From: an uncultured Muribaculaceae bacterium
GTDB lineage: Bacteria > Bacteroidota > Bacteroidia > Bacteroidales > Muribaculaceae
NCBI GenBank assembly: GCA_944321705.1
Contig: CALUMG010000004.1
Coordinates: 124,001-188,000 of the forward strand
Direction of reading: 5' to 3'
Length of the DNA stretch: 64,000 nt
Made by a program: the position numbers and the translations under genes. Positions 45,148 to 55,212 of this stretch are shown one piece after another; position 1 is the stretch's first letter; each line of letters starts with the position of its first letter. Below the pieces are notes generated by a model. It searched no databases. It saw only the letters and a program-made list of their open reading frames with translations, and was not told the DNA's origin.

Positions 45148-46485
45148 ATGAAAGTTAATGAAATTTTAGCTAATCTTGAAGCAAAACATCCGGGTGAAAA
45201 GGAATATTTGCAAGCCGTGAAAGAAGTTCTTCTATCGGTGGAGGATGTATATAACAAACATCCAGAATTTGAAAAAGCAAAAATCATAGAACGCATGGTC
45301 GAGCCGGATCGCATTTTCACGTTCCGTGTGACTTGGACTGACGACAAAGGCGAGGTTCAAACCAATATAGGCTATCGAGTACAATTCAACAATGCCATTG
45401 GCCCGTATAAGGGAGGCATAAGATTCCATGCATCAGTAAACTTGTCAATTTTAAAATTCTTGGGATTTGAACAGACATTCAAGAATGCACTTACGACATT
45501 GCCTATGGGTGGTGGCAAGGGAGGATCGGATTTCAGCCCTCGAGGCAAGAGCGATGCCGAAATAATGCGTTTCTGCCAAGCATTCATACTCGAATTGTGG
45601 CGCAACTTGGGTCCTGATCGCGACGTGCCTGCAGGCGACATCGGCGTTGGCGGTCGTGAAGTAGGGTACATGTATGGGATGTACAAGAAACTTGCGCAGG
45701 AACATACGGGAACATTTACAGGAAAGGGGCTTGACTTCGGTGGCTCGAAAATACGACCCGAAGCAACAGGTTTTGGCGCATGCTATTTTGTACGCAACAT
45801 GTTAAAGACAATGGGAGAGGATTTTGCCGGGAAGACTGTAGCTATTTCAGGATTCGGAAATGTAGCTTGGGGTGCTGCGACAAAAGCTACACAACTTGGA
45901 GCTAAAGTTGTCACAATATCGGGCCCTGACGGTTATATTTATGATCCAGATGGAATTTCGGGCGAAAAAATCGATTATATGCTTGAATTGAGGGCAAGTG
46001 GTGAAGACATTGTGGCTCCTTATGCAGAAAAATATCCAAATGCGACATTCTATCCTGGTCGCAAACCATGGGAAGTGAAAGTCGACATCGCAATGCCTTG
46101 TGCCACGCAAAATGAAGTGGACAAGGAAGATGCCGAGAACATTGTGAAGAACAAGGTAATGTGTGTTGGAGAAGTTTCAAACATGGGGTGCACGCCTGAA
46201 GCAATAGACTTGTTTATTACAAACAAGATACCTTATGGTCCCGGAAAGGCTGTGAATGCCGGTGGTGTTGCAACTTCCGGACTTGAAATGAGCCAAAATG
46301 CCATGCATTTGTCTTGGTCGGAGAAAGAAGTCGATGACCGTCTACATGAAATCATGAATAATATTCATGAGCAATGTGTCAAGTATGGAACGGAACCCGA
46401 CGGTTACATCAATTACATGAAGGGTGCTAACATTGCCGGTTTCATGAAGGTTGCTCATGCCATGATGGGACAAGGTGTGATTTGA
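45148..46485 (+). CDS. gdhA: NADP-type glutamate dehydrogenase
   Basis: Hexameric class I enzyme of 445 residues, joining ammonia and 2-oxoglutarate to glutamate. Substrate segments are GPYKGGIRFHASVNLS and LPMGGGKGGSDFSPRGKSD (active-site Lys), followed by RDVPAGDIGVGGREVGYMYG. The Rossmann fold has VAISGFGNVAWGAA. Cofactor preference for NADP is inferred from the similarity to the anabolic E. coli form, not proven here. It is likely monocistronic, between its own promoter and terminator. Confidence 0.95.
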   Translation: MKVNEILANLEAKHPGEKEYLQAVKEVLLSVEDVYNKHPEFEKAKIIERMVEPDRIFTFRVTWTDDKGEVQTNIGYRVQFNNAIGPYKGGIRFHASVNLSILKFLGFEQTFKNALTTLPMGGGKGGSDFSPRGKSDAEIMRFCQAFILELWRNLGPDRDVPAGDIGVGGREVGYMYGMYKKLAQEHTGTFTGKGLDFGGSKIRPEATGFGACYFVRNMLKTMGEDFAGKTVAISGFGNVAWGAATKATQLGAKVVTISGPDGYIYDPDGISGEKIDYMLELRASGEDIVAPYAEKYPNATFYPGRKPWEVKVDIAMPCATQNEVDKEDAENIVKNKVMCVGEVSNMGCTPEAIDLFITNKIPYGPGKAVNAGGVATSGLEMSQNAMHLSWSEKEVDDRLHEIMNNIHEQCVKYGTEPDGYINYMKGANIAGFMKVAHAMMGQGVI

Positions 46486-46545
46486 TGACATATTGACATG
46501 GAAGCTGGTGCAATTTGATTTCTAACATGCACCTGCATATCATAG

Positions 46546-46591
46546 AAATCCGGGTACTTTTCTGTTGAAAGCAAAAGTACCCGGATTTTTT
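46546..46591. terminator. Terminator shared by gdhA and the leu operon
   Basis: Perfect 15-base arms AAATCCGGGTACTTT / AAAGTACCCGGATTT with T runs toward gdhA's downstream side. It may also serve leuB from the other strand. Confidence 0.8.
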
Positions 46592-46611
46592 ATGCGATTT
46601 AATGGTTAATA

Positions 46612-47673
46612 TCAGAGATTATTGATATAGTTGACGATCCATTCACCTACGGCACAAGTTCCATATTTTGCTCCACCTTCGACTTGAATTTCGGGAGTAC
46701 GGATGCAAGCATCAAGTGATGCGTTCACGGCATCTCTAATCATTTGACCCTCGGCTTTCAAGTTGAAGTGCTCAAAGAGCATTGCGACTGATAAAATTTG
46801 TGCCAAAGGATTGGCTATGTCAAGTCCGCGAGCTTGAGGCCATGAGCCATGTATGGGCTCAAAAACAGGTGTTCCCGTTCCGGTTGATGCTGAAGGGAGC
46901 AATCCCATTGAGCCACTTATGCATGAACCTTCGTCGGTCAGAATGTCACCAAAAGTGTTTTCGGTTACCAAGACATCAAAGAATCGAGGTTCTTGTATCA
47001 TACGCATGGCAGCATTATCGACATACATGAAATCGGTAGTCACATCGGGGTATTCAGGCATCATTTCTTGTGCTATTTGTCGCCACAGGCGGCTTGACGC
47101 GAGAACATTGGCTTTGTCGACCACCGTGAGGTGCTTGCGTCGTTTGCGAGCATATTCAAAGGCTACGCGCAAAATGCGTTCAATTTCCGGCCTTGAATAA
47201 TAGTTTGTGTCATAAGCTTTGTCGTTATCTTGATATTTTTCTCCAAAATACATTCCGCCAGTCAATTCACGGATGCAAAGGAAGTCGGCTCCATCGACAA
47301 TTTCAGGGCGCAAAGGAGACTTGTGCAACAGGCATTTGAATGTTTGAACCGGGCGGATGTTGGCAAACAATCCAAGTTTCTTCCGCATCGCGAGCAATCC
47401 TTGTTCGGGTCTGACCTTTGCTGTCGGATCGTTGTCAAACCGAGGGTCACCAACGGCCGAAAACAAGACTGCATCGGCATTGCGGCAAATTTCGAATGTC
47501 TCTTCAGGGAACGGGTCTCCAACCTTGTCGATTGCATCGGCTCCGCACAGTGCATATTCATATTTCACCGAGTGATTAAACTTGCGGCAGATGGCTGACA
47601 TTACGTCTACTCCTTGTTTTGATATTTCGGGGCCTATGCCGTCACCGGCGAGGACTGCTATTTTCAATTCCAT
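46612..47673 (-). CDS. leuB: 3-isopropylmalate dehydrogenase
   Basis: Oxidatively decarboxylates 3-isopropylmalate to 2-oxoisocaproate with NAD+. Landmarks: [12 protein letters not shown], the substrate loop ENIRPV-like [39 protein letters not shown] and [15 protein letters not shown], with [17 protein letters not shown]. The 353-residue length is normal. It is the last gene of the leuA-leuC-leuD-cimA-leuB operon. The same enzyme also handles the methylmalate formed from citramalate. Confidence 0.96.
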   Translation of the reverse strand: MELKIAVLAGDGIGPEISKQGVDVMSAICRKFNHSVKYEYALCGADAIDKVGDPFPEETFEICRNADAVLFSAVGDPRFDNDPTAKVRPEQGLLAMRKKLGLFANIRPVQTFKCLLHKSPLRPEIVDGADFLCIRELTGGMYFGEKYQDNDKAYDTNYYSRPEIERILRVAFEYARKRRKHLTVVDKANVLASSRLWRQIAQEMMPEYPDVTTDFMYVDNAAMRMIQEPRFFDVLVTENTFGDILTDEGSCISGSMGLLPSASTGTGTPVFEPIHGSWPQARGLDIANPLAQILSVAMLFEHFNLKAEGQMIRDAVNASLDACIRTPEIQVEGGAKYGTCAVGEWIVNYINNL

Positions 47674-47686
47674 AAATAAAGGATGT

Positions 47687-49216
47687 TTAATTGTTAAGGT
47701 ATAAGTTTTCTATGATGTTCAACATTTTAAGCGTGGCTTGTATGCCGGCTTCAATCTGATCGGCATCAAGCCCTCGTGTCTTTATGACGTGTCCGTTATG
47801 TTCCCATGTGATGGTTGTCTGGACAAGGGCATCGGTTCGTCCTCCCGGAGGAATGCTCACCGAGTAATTAGTCAGCATAGGAAACTTGCGGAGCAAGTTT
47901 TCGGAATAAATCTTTTTCACCGCTTTAACGAATGCGTCATATTGTCCGTCGCCGACTGCACTTTGTTGATATTCTTTCCCATTGACTTCAAGTTTAATCG
48001 TTGCTGTCGGGCTAAGACCTTGGGATAGGCTTAAAGCGTAATTTACGATTCTGACTTTGTTGGCAGGGGTGTTATGTTTAAGCACATCCGATACGATATA
48101 AGGTAAGTCATCGGGGGTGACAATCTCTTTTTTCTCTCCAAGTTCTATAACTCTTTGAGTAACTTTCTTTATATCTTCGTCATCCAGTTCGATACCGAGT
48201 GATTGCAAGTTCTTTTTTATGTTGGCTTTGCCTGACATCTTTCCAAGTGCGTATTCACGTTCCCTACCAAATCGTTCGGGCAACAAATCGTTGTAATAAA
48301 GATTACTTTTGTTGTCGCCATCGGCATGTACGCCTGCACACTGTGTAAACACATATTCCCCCACGATAGGTTGGTTGGGAGGAACTACGACACCCGAGAA
48401 CGATTCGACGATGTGGCTCACCATGTTTATTTTCGACTCGACAATACCCGTTGATTTGTGCAACATGTCATGTACCACTGCTATTACACTGGCAAGCGGA
48501 GCATTACCGGCTCGTTCTCCGAGACCGTTTATGGTGCAGTGCAAGCCTTTTACACCCACAAGCCCGGCGGCAAATGCGTTGGACGTGGCCAAGTCGTAGT
48601 CATTATGAGCATGAAAGTCGAAATGCGTTTGAGGATAACGAGTGACCATGCGTTTGCAGTATTCATATACTTGGTTTGGATTTAGTATTCCAAGCGTGTC
48701 GGGAAGCATGAACCGTTTTATGGGCAAATCAACAAGGTGGTCCATCATCTCATAGACATATTGTGGAGACTTGGTTATTCCGTTCGACCAGTCTTCAAGA
48801 TATAAATTGACCGAAAGACCACGATTGACAGCTTGCAAGACATTTTCCCGAATGTCGTTAAAATGTTCTTCGGGCGACTTTCCGAGTTGCATGCGGCAAT
48901 GTTTTTCCGAGCCTTTGGCAAGAAAATTCACTACTTTGCCACCTACACTTTCAATCCATTCTATAGAACGACCATTGTCGATAAATCCGAGTATTTCAAT
49001 CTTATCGATGTTGCAGGTCTTTCTTGCCCAATCGCATACTGTTCTAACCGAATCCAATTCTCCTGAAGATACGCGTGCCGATGCTATCTCGATGCGTGGG
49101 ACATTAAGTTCACAAAGGACAAGACGGGTAATGTTGAGCTTCTCGGACGTAGAGAATGAAACGCCCGAAGTTTGTTCTCCTTCACGCAATGTGGTGTCCA
49201 ATATTTCTATTTGCAT
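47687..49216 (-). CDS. cimA: Citramalate synthase / 2-isopropylmalate synthase-like protein
   Basis: I choose ATG 49216 ([20 protein letters not shown]) because it lies 13 bases after leuD; an in-frame start at 49267 would overlap leuD and add an unusual tail. The TIM-barrel motif DTTLREGEQ and [20 protein letters not shown] are those of the IPMS/citramalate synthase family. A LeuA-type regulatory domain fills the C-terminus ([20 protein letters not shown]). As leuA itself is present, this paralogue probably makes (R)-citramalate from pyruvate for isoleucine. The Ile- and Leu-rich leader peptide of the operon supports that view. Substrate is inferred. Confidence 0.75.
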   Translation of the reverse strand: MQIEILDTTLREGEQTSGVSFSTSEKLNITRLVLCELNVPRIEIASARVSSGELDSVRTVCDWARKTCNIDKIEILGFIDNGRSIEWIESVGGKVVNFLAKGSEKHCRMQLGKSPEEHFNDIRENVLQAVNRGLSVNLYLEDWSNGITKSPQYVYEMMDHLVDLPIKRFMLPDTLGILNPNQVYEYCKRMVTRYPQTHFDFHAHNDYDLATSNAFAAGLVGVKGLHCTINGLGERAGNAPLASVIAVVHDMLHKSTGIVESKINMVSHIVESFSGVVVPPNQPIVGEYVFTQCAGVHADGDNKSNLYYNDLLPERFGREREYALGKMSGKANIKKNLQSLGIELDDEDIKKVTQRVIELGEKKEIVTPDDLPYIVSDVLKHNTPANKVRIVNYALSLSQGLSPTATIKLEVNGKEYQQSAVGDGQYDAFVKAVKKIYSENLLRKFPMLTNYSVSIPPGGRTDALVQTTITWEHNGHVIKTRGLDADQIEAGIQATLKMLNIIENLYLNN

Positions 49217-49229
49217 AGGAACGGACGAA

Positions 49230-49829
49230 TTAGTAATTAAAATTGCGTGTTTTTTCCCACGACTCAATGGTTTCCCTTTTGTCGATAAGGAAATCTATGT
49301 CGTCAAAGCCATTGAGAAGACAATCCTTTTTATAAGGAGTTATGTCAAAATGCTCCGATTCGCCTGTAAGGTCGTTGGTAACTGTTTGTTCAGGCAGGTT
49401 GATTGTGACCGTTGCGGCATGGTCGGCTGCTATTGTGTCGAACAGCCGTGCAAGAAATTCGTCGGACACTACCACCGGCAATAGGCAATTGTTCAAGGCG
49501 TTATTCTTGAAAATATCGGCAAAGAAACTTGATATGACGGCTTTGAACCCATATCCGGCCACGGCCCAAGCTGCATGTTCCCGGCTTGATCCCGAGCCAA
49601 AATTTTTCCCGGCCACGAGAATTGAACCTGAATAGGCCGGATCGTTGAGTACGAAAGACTTTATAGGATTACCTTCTTTGTCGTATCTCCAATCCCGGAA
49701 CAGGTTGTCGCCAAAACCTTGCCTTGAAGTTGCTTTTAAGAATCGGGCAGGTATAATCTGGTCGGTGTCGATGTTTTCACGTCTTATTGGTACACATGTT
49801 GACGTTACTGTATTGAATTTTTCCTTCAT
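49230..49829 (-). CDS. leuD: 3-isopropylmalate dehydratase small subunit
   Basis: Swivel domain of the aconitase-like isomerase. Motifs: RRENIDTDQIIPARFLKATS, LVAGKNFGSGSSREHAAWAV and NALNNCLLPVVV. It pairs with LeuC, encoded immediately upstream (22-base gap), to isomerise 2- to 3-isopropylmalate, and probably citramalate to methylmalate. Confidence 0.96.
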   Translation of the reverse strand: MKEKFNTVTSTCVPIRRENIDTDQIIPARFLKATSRQGFGDNLFRDWRYDKEGNPIKSFVLNDPAYSGSILVAGKNFGSGSSREHAAWAVAGYGFKAVISSFFADIFKNNALNNCLLPVVVSDEFLARLFDTIAADHAATVTINLPEQTVTNDLTGESEHFDITPYKKDCLLNGFDDIDFLIDKRETIESWEKTRNFNY

Positions 49830-49851
49830 TGTCGTATGTTTGGATAGTGAG

Positions 49852-51246
49852 TTATAGAATATCGGCAGGGTTGGTTATTTTACCTGTTATAGCGGCAGCG
49901 GCTGCTACAAGCGGGCCTGCCAAAATTGTCCTTGATCCGGGCCCTTGTCGACCTTCAAAATTACGGTTGGACGTTGATACCGCATATTTTCCGGCCGGAA
50001 TCTTGTCGTCGTTCATGGCAAGACACGCCGAGCATCCCGGTTGCCTGATTTCAAAACCTGCTTCAGCCAAAATTTCATCTAATTTTTCAGCTTTTATTTG
50101 GTTCAATACTTTCCAAGAGCCAGGTACAAGCCAAGCAGTTACCGATGGAGATTTTTTCTTTCCTTTTACTATCGAAGTGAAAGCACGGAAATCTTCTATT
50201 CGACCGTTTGTGCAACTGCCGAGAAAAACATAATCTATTGCAAATCCTTCGAGTTGTTGTCCGGGCTTGAATCCCATGTAGTCGAGAGCCTTGGCAAACG
50301 ATTCTTTCCCGGCTTCGTCGATTTGACTTGTTTCGGGAATGGTCTCACCTATTTCCACGCCCATTCCCGGATTTGTGCCGTATGTAATGCGAGGGTTGAT
50401 ATCGTCGGCGTCAAAGGTTATTTCTTTGTCAAATACAGCATCGTCACCGCTTTTCAAGGTACTCCAGTAAGCAACGGCTTTGTCCCATTTCTCACCGGCA
50501 GGAGCATATTCACGACCTTTCAAGTAGTTGAAAGTTGTTTCGTCGGGAGCAATCATGCCTCCGCGAGCTCCCATTTCAATGCTTAGGTTGCAGACGGTCA
50601 TGCGCTCTTCCATCGACATGTTGCGAATCACGTTACCTGAGTATTCGACAAAATATCCCGTGGCTCCTCCGGTTGTCATTTTGCTGATTATGTACAAAGC
50701 GACATCTTTGGCTGTTACAAACGGTTTCAATCGGCCGTTGATTGTAATTCTCATCGTTTTGGGCTTCGGTTGCAGGATACATTGTGAGGCCAGGACCATT
50801 TCGACTTCGCTGGTGCCGATACCGAAAGCTACGGCTCCGAAAGCTCCATGAGTGGAAGTGTGGCTGTCGCCGCACACGATTGTGTATCCCGGCAGGGTTA
50901 ACCCGTTTTCAGGGCCTATGACATGGATGATTCCGTTGTGAGAATCACCTATGCCGAAATGGGTGAGCCCGAAGTCGTGAGCATTACGCGCAAGGGTTTC
51001 TACCTGATTCCTGGAAACGGGATCTTTTATTGGTTTGTCTTGATGCAGCGTGGGAATGTTGTGATCGGGGGAGCAAAATGTTTTATTTGGCCGAAAAACG
51101 TTTATGCCGCGTTGACGTAAATCGGCAAAGGCTTGAGGGCTTGTCACTTCATGGCAATAATGCCTGTCGATATATAGTATTGACGTTCCACCCGGAACAG
51201 AGCCTACTACATGCGTGTCCCATATTTTGTCGAATAAAGTGTTCAT
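49852..51246 (-). CDS. leuC: 3-isopropylmalate dehydratase large subunit
   Basis: Start placed at ATG 51246 ([20 protein letters not shown]), the usual LeuC opening; an extension to 51291 would run into leuA. The 4Fe-4S cluster cysteines appear in [13 protein letters not shown] and [29 protein letters not shown] and [20 protein letters not shown] are family segments. It forms the catalytic subunit with LeuD. Confidence 0.96.
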   Translation of the reverse strand: MNTLFDKIWDTHVVGSVPGGTSILYIDRHYCHEVTSPQAFADLRQRGINVFRPNKTFCSPDHNIPTLHQDKPIKDPVSRNQVETLARNAHDFGLTHFGIGDSHNGIIHVIGPENGLTLPGYTIVCGDSHTSTHGAFGAVAFGIGTSEVEMVLASQCILQPKPKTMRITINGRLKPFVTAKDVALYIISKMTTGGATGYFVEYSGNVIRNMSMEERMTVCNLSIEMGARGGMIAPDETTFNYLKGREYAPAGEKWDKAVAYWSTLKSGDDAVFDKEITFDADDINPRITYGTNPGMGVEIGETIPETSQIDEAGKESFAKALDYMGFKPGQQLEGFAIDYVFLGSCTNGRIEDFRAFTSIVKGKKKSPSVTAWLVPGSWKVLNQIKAEKLDEILAEAGFEIRQPGCSACLAMNDDKIPAGKYAVSTSNRNFEGRQGPGSRTILAGPLVAAAAAITGKITNPADIL

Positions 51247-51280
51247 GAATAATATTTGTTTGTAATGTATGTGTATGTTT

Positions 51281-52780
51281 TTAGTGAACAAACTTGTTTA
51301 TTGCATTTATGAATGCTTCGGCCGAAGCTGCCACAATGTCGGTGTTGGCCGAGAAGCCATAGTATGAATTACCTTCATATTCAACGGTGATGTGTACTTT
51401 GCCCACATCGTTGCTTCCTTTGGTAATGGCTTGGATGAGAAATTCTTTCACTACCATGTGACGGTGGATAATTTGTTTTATGGCAGTTATGGCAGCATCC
51501 ACCGGTCCGTTTCCGGATGCACATGCTTCAAATTTTTCGGATGCTATGTCAAGCCTTACGCTGGCAACCGATTGCAATCCGATTCCTGAAGTAACTTGCA
51601 AATAATCGAGTTTTATACGCGCGTCTTTGTTCAAGTGCTTGCCGACGAGCATGAGCACATCGTCGTCGTTGATGTCTTTTTTCCTGTCGGCGAGTTTAAG
51701 GAATGATTCATAAGCCTTGTCGAGGTCTTCTTTTTCTAATTCCACTCCGAGCAGATGCAGACGATGTTTTAATGCCGCACGACCGCTTCTTGCTGTAAGA
51801 ACTATTGAATTTTCATCGATTCCCACATCTTTTGGGTCGATTATTTCATAACTTTCCCTGTTTTTAAGAACGCCATCCTGATGTATGCCGGAAGAGTGGG
51901 CAAAGGCATTTCGGCCAACGATTGCCTTGTTTGGCTGAACTGGCATATTCATCAAACCCGATACCATGCGGCTCGTTTTATAGATTTTTGTAGTATTTAT
52001 ATTGGTGTTGATACCAAGTTCTTTATGACTTTTGAAAATCAGGGCTATTTCTTCAAGTGAAGTGTTCCCTGCACGTTCACCAACGCCATTGATTGTTACT
52101 TCGGCTTGCCGGGCGCCATTCATGATTCCAGCTACTGTATTTGCCGTAGCCATTCCGAGGTCGTTGTGGCAATGTGTGGCAATCACAGCTTTCTCAATTC
52201 CGTCTACATGCTCAAACAGGTATTTGATTTTGTTGCCAAAGTCGGATGGCAGGCAATATCCTGTGGTGTCGGGAATGTTTACGACAGTTGCTCCAGCTTT
52301 GATTACAGCTTCTACAACACGCGCGAGATATTCATTGTCGGTGCGTCCTGCATCTTCGGCATAGAATTGCACATCTTCGACATATTTTTTTGCGTAGGCA
52401 ACGGCGGCTACCGCGCGTTCAAGAATTTCTTCGCGATTAGAGTTGAATTTATAGCGAATGTGGTAGTCGGATGTTCCTATCCCGGTGTGTATGCGTCCGC
52501 GTTTTGCATATTGCAGGGCTTCGGCTGCAACTTTAATGTCATTTTCCACTGCACGGGTCAAGGCGCATATGGTAGGCCAAGTTACAGCCTTGGATATTTC
52601 AACAACCGAATGAAAGTCTCCCGGACTTGATACGGGGAATCCGGCTTCGATAATGTCTACGCCGAGACTTTCAAGTGCTTTGGCGACTTCCACTTTTTCA
52701 ACTGTGTTTAGTTGGCAACCGGGCACTTGCTCGCCATCGCGGAGCGTTGTGTCAAAAATGAATAATTTATCTTGTCCCAT
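51281..52780 (-). CDS. leuA: 2-isopropylmalate synthase
   Basis: Condenses acetyl-CoA with 2-oxoisovalerate, the committed step of leucine synthesis. The opening [19 protein letters not shown] carries the metal-binding Asp and catalytic Arg. [20 protein letters not shown] supplies the HxH ligands, and [14 protein letters not shown] follows. The C-terminal regulatory domain (leucine feedback) is complete at 499 residues. First gene of the operon, 30 bases downstream (on the - strand) of an attenuator hairpin. Confidence 0.96.
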   Translation of the reverse strand: MGQDKLFIFDTTLRDGEQVPGCQLNTVEKVEVAKALESLGVDIIEAGFPVSSPGDFHSVVEISKAVTWPTICALTRAVENDIKVAAEALQYAKRGRIHTGIGTSDYHIRYKFNSNREEILERAVAAVAYAKKYVEDVQFYAEDAGRTDNEYLARVVEAVIKAGATVVNIPDTTGYCLPSDFGNKIKYLFEHVDGIEKAVIATHCHNDLGMATANTVAGIMNGARQAEVTINGVGERAGNTSLEEIALIFKSHKELGINTNINTTKIYKTSRMVSGLMNMPVQPNKAIVGRNAFAHSSGIHQDGVLKNRESYEIIDPKDVGIDENSIVLTARSGRAALKHRLHLLGVELEKEDLDKAYESFLKLADRKKDINDDDVLMLVGKHLNKDARIKLDYLQVTSGIGLQSVASVRLDIASEKFEACASGNGPVDAAITAIKQIIHRHMVVKEFLIQAITKGSNDVGKVHITVEYEGNSYYGFSANTDIVAASAEAFINAINKFVH

Positions 52781-52800
52781 AGTTCAAAAGTTTTAAAAAT

Positions 52801-52831
52801 AAAAAAACCTTTCTTGTTTTGAAAGAAAGGT
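52801..52831 (-). terminator. Transcription attenuator before leuA
   Basis: On the - strand ACCTTTCTT / AAGAAAGGT form a hairpin with a 7-base loop, followed by seven T. It lies between the leader peptide and leuA, where a terminator makes sense only as an attenuator. A competing pairing is visible: AGAGAGG (52902-52896) with CCTTTCT (52830-52824), backed by GTGATG / CATCAC (52893-52888 with 52852-52847). The 5' arm starts 8 bases after the leader's stop codon, so a ribosome reaching the stop would block it. Confidence 0.85.
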
Positions 52832-52909
52832 CGTATGCACTAATTTGTGATGGTTGTTGATGTGCGTTCTTATTTGCGTGTGTATAGCATCACGGCCTCT
52901 CTATTGCAG

Positions 52910-52984
52910 CTATATGATTAGGATAGCTTGTAGTAGAGCAGAAATAATGCTAATGCATAGCAAATAGGAACTGTTGTTAGACAT
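52910..52984 (-). CDS. Leader peptide of the leu operon (Ile/Leu-rich, 24 aa)
   Basis: ATG at 52984, TAG at 52912-52910. After MSNNSSY the peptide reads LLCISIIS, then ALLQAILII. Eleven of 24 residues are Ile (6) or Leu (5), with paired codons near the end. Four of the five Leu codons are CTA, and one is TTG. It begins about 30 bases after the predicted transcription start and is followed by an attenuator hairpin. Ribosome stalling at these codons when Leu- or Ile-tRNA is scarce should favour the antiterminator. Both amino acids fit an operon with leuA and a citramalate synthase-like gene. Confidence 0.85.
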   Translation of the reverse strand: MSNNSSYLLCISIISALLQAILII

Positions 52985-53019
52985 AAAATTATATTTTAGA
53001 TTCTTGATTAATGACAGCG

Positions 53020-53050
53020 CAAAGTTAAACTAATAATATGATAAAACAAA
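53020..53050 (-). promoter_or_regulatory. Promoter of the leu operon
   Basis: On the - strand TTTG (53050-53047), exactly 19 bases, TAACTTTG (53027-53020). Full consensus, initiation near 53013. Confidence 0.8.
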
Positions 53051-53195
53051 TAAAATGTAAGAAAAATATTAAATAATTAATTAATTTGTTTTTTTGAACA
53101 GAGGTATGGAGCAATTCTAATCTCGATTTAGTTATTGTAAGGTAGGTACATTTAACGAGAGGATGTTGTTTATAATTGGGATATATAAATGCAAA

Positions 53196-53228
53196 CTCAC
53201 CCTTCAATGCCGAGCTTTGAAGGGTGAG
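53196..53228 (-). terminator. Hairpin after the small outer-membrane protein gene
   Basis: Perfect 12-base arms CTCACCCTTCAA / TTGAAGGGTGAG, with only a short T run on the - strand. Confidence 0.6.
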
Positions 53229-53294
53229 CGTTGGGTTTATTGATAAATATTGTTGGAGTCGTGTGCGATTTCTGGTAGAATGATTCAATCTCTG

Positions 53295-53849
53295 TTAGAA
53301 ACTGATACCTATTCTTACTGACATTCCATTGAAATTGTTAAGCTCATTAAGGTATTCGCCTGAATGATAATCTTCCATGTTCATGAAAGTGTAAGCAAGA
53401 ATTATGTGAGACTTGAATTCATGCGATGTGTAGAGGTTAAAACCCAAGCCGGCTGAACCGAAAAATGAATTTTGAGTTACATCGTCTTTAAGTGTGTTGA
53501 ACGAATATCCAAGTCGCATGTCTAAGAAACATAGAGATGGGCGATATGTGAAACTTGTGCGCAGCATTGCATATACCGGAAGAAATGTGTAGCTGTTGCC
53601 GATGGCACTTTTGATTCCTGCTCCGATGCCAAGTGTGCGTATCACGTCGTTTTTATATCCGAAGTATGCATCTATTTCTATCGAAGACATGTCATTGCCC
53701 GACATGTCGATTGAACTACCTATGTCGGCACCCCAAGAGAAGTGTTTCATAATTCCTCCCTCTTTTTTAGGTGCATCGGGCATGGTTTCGGCCAATGCGA
53801 CTGTCGAAGCGGTCAAGGCGATGATTATTGATAGTATTATATGTTTCAT
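53295..53849 (-). CDS. Small outer-membrane beta-barrel protein
   Basis: A signal peptide (MKHIILSIIIALTASTVALA) is followed by about eight alternating strands: WGADIGSSIDMS, SIEIDAYFGYKN, GIGAGIKSAIG, FLPVYAMLRTSFTYRP, LCFLDMRLGYSFN, FGSAGLGFNLYT, IILAYTFMNMED and GMSVRIGISF. The terminal Phe is the usual signal for BAM-mediated insertion. At 184 residues it fits an eight-stranded OmpW/OmpX-like barrel of unknown function. Confidence 0.72.
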   Translation of the reverse strand: MKHIILSIIIALTASTVALAETMPDAPKKEGGIMKHFSWGADIGSSIDMSGNDMSSIEIDAYFGYKNDVIRTLGIGAGIKSAIGNSYTFLPVYAMLRTSFTYRPSLCFLDMRLGYSFNTLKDDVTQNSFFGSAGLGFNLYTSHEFKSHIILAYTFMNMEDYHSGEYLNELNNFNGMSVRIGISF

Positions 53850-53915
53850 GTGTTGAATTCTGTTAAGCGGGGACTAAGGTAATATAAAAAAGTGTAATGA
53901 GCAAAAATGAAAAAA

Positions 53916-53947
53916 ACGGTTTTCGCTTTTCAAAAAGCGAAAACCGT
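53916..53947 (-). terminator. rpoD terminator
   Basis: 15-base arms ACGGTTTTCGCTTTT / AAAAGCGAAAACCGT with a very short loop and a T run on the - strand. Very stable. Confidence 0.85.
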
Positions 53948-54004
53948 CAACAGGTTGATTTAATAAAGTAATTAACTGAGTGATTTATGCTCTTTATTCA
54001 AAGA

Positions 54005-54865
54005 TCAATCACCCAAGTATGATTTTAGCAAACGGCTTTTCTGGCCTTTGAGCCGGCGAATAGCCTTTTCTTTGATTTGGCGTACACGTTCTCGTGTGAG
54101 GTCGAATTTGGCACCAATTTCTTCCAATGTCATTTCTTGACAACCGATGCCGAAAAACATTTTGAGAATGTCGCGTTCACGTTCATGCAACTGGTTGAGA
54201 GCCCTTTCCACCTCTTTTGACAAAGACTCTTGGTTCAACGTAGAGTCGGCCATAGGGGAATCATCATTTGGAAGGACATCAAGAAGGCTGTTGTCTTCGC
54301 CTTCAACGAATGGAGCATCAACCGAGATGTGCCTTCCCGAAACTTTCAAAGTATCGGAAATCTTGTCTACCGGAATTTCAAGACGGCTGGCAAGTTCTTC
54401 GGCCGATGGGCGACGTTCATTCTCTTGTTCAAATTTGGAAAGTGCTTTACCAATTTTGTTTAGTGAGCCAACTTGATTAAGCGGCAGTCTCACTATACGC
54501 GATTGTTCGGCAAGGGCTTGCAGGATTGACTGGCGTATCCACCACACGGCATAAGAAATGAACTTGAATCCACGGGTCTCATCAAATTTCTGGGCAGCTT
54601 TAATCAAGCCGAGATTTCCTTCATTAATCAAGTCGGGCAGACTCAATCCTTGGTTCTGATACTGTTTAGCCACAGAAACTACGAAACGCAAATTGGCTCG
54701 TGTTAATTTCTCGAGAGCAGCATGGTCGCCTTTTTTAATGGCTTGCGCCAGCTCGACTTCTTCTTCTACAGTAATAAGGTCTTCACGGCCAATCTCTTGA
54801 AGATACTTGTCGAGTGAAGCACTCTCGCGGTTTGTAATTGATTTGGTAATCTTTAATTGTCTCAT
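54005..54865 (-). CDS. rpoD: Primary RNA polymerase sigma factor (RpoD/SigA family)
   Basis: 286 residues, the short form found in Bacteroidota, without region 1.1. Region 1.2/2: [78 protein letters not shown]. Region 3: [20 protein letters not shown]. Region 4: [20 protein letters not shown] (helix-turn-helix contacting the -33 box). It should recognise the TTTG-N19-TAnnTTTG promoters seen through this window. It has its own strong terminator and a TACCTTTG box upstream. Confidence 0.95.
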   Translation of the reverse strand: MRQLKITKSITNRESASLDKYLQEIGREDLITVEEEVELAQAIKKGDHAALEKLTRANLRFVVSVAKQYQNQGLSLPDLINEGNLGLIKAAQKFDETRGFKFISYAVWWIRQSILQALAEQSRIVRLPLNQVGSLNKIGKALSKFEQENERRPSAEELASRLEIPVDKISDTLKVSGRHISVDAPFVEGEDNSLLDVLPNDDSPMADSTLNQESLSKEVERALNQLHERERDILKMFFGIGCQEMTLEEIGAKFDLTRERVRQIKEKAIRRLKGQKSRLLKSYLGD

Positions 54866-54889
54866 TTGTACTAAGAGAATTTAAGTGTG

Positions 54890-54897
54890 CAAAGGTA
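54890..54897 (-). promoter_or_regulatory. Putative rpoD promoter, -7 TACCTTTG
   Basis: TACCTTTG on the - strand, 25 bases before rpoD. TTTG is found 13 bases upstream rather than 19. The rest of the 54866-55158 gap is AT-rich and I see no gene there. Confidence 0.5.
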
Positions 54898-55158
54898 GAC
54901 ATAAAATGTGCAAATCATGTTCCAATTATACTGAAATACTCTTAAAAAGTATTAATATATAATTGGCTCTTGTAATTTAATGCTCCGGTACGCATCACTA
55001 ATTACAAGTGTCATGACAGAGATTTTATTTTCGCAAATCTACCATATTAAATAACAATCAAGGATTAAAATTGTTGTGACCGGTTGTTGATAATTTACAT
55101 TCTTTGTTGTTAAAAATAGTGAAAAGCGGCCGGCGATTGCATATTGAAGATAAAACAA

Positions 55159-55186
55159 CAGCGGCCAAGTTGTCGCTTGGCCGCTG
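55159..55186 (-). terminator. Hairpin after the HtrA gene
   Basis: Perfect 11-base arms CAGCGGCCAAG / CTTGGCCGCTG with a 6-base loop; on the - strand it is followed by TTGTTTTATC. Confidence 0.7.
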
Positions 55187-55212
55187 TGATTAATGTCATT
55201 ATGTCGTAGTTA

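Noticed and set aside
52836..52900. T-box leader before leuA
   Set aside because: No T-box motif (TGGNACC-like) is seen; a short Ile/Leu-rich ORF explains the region better.
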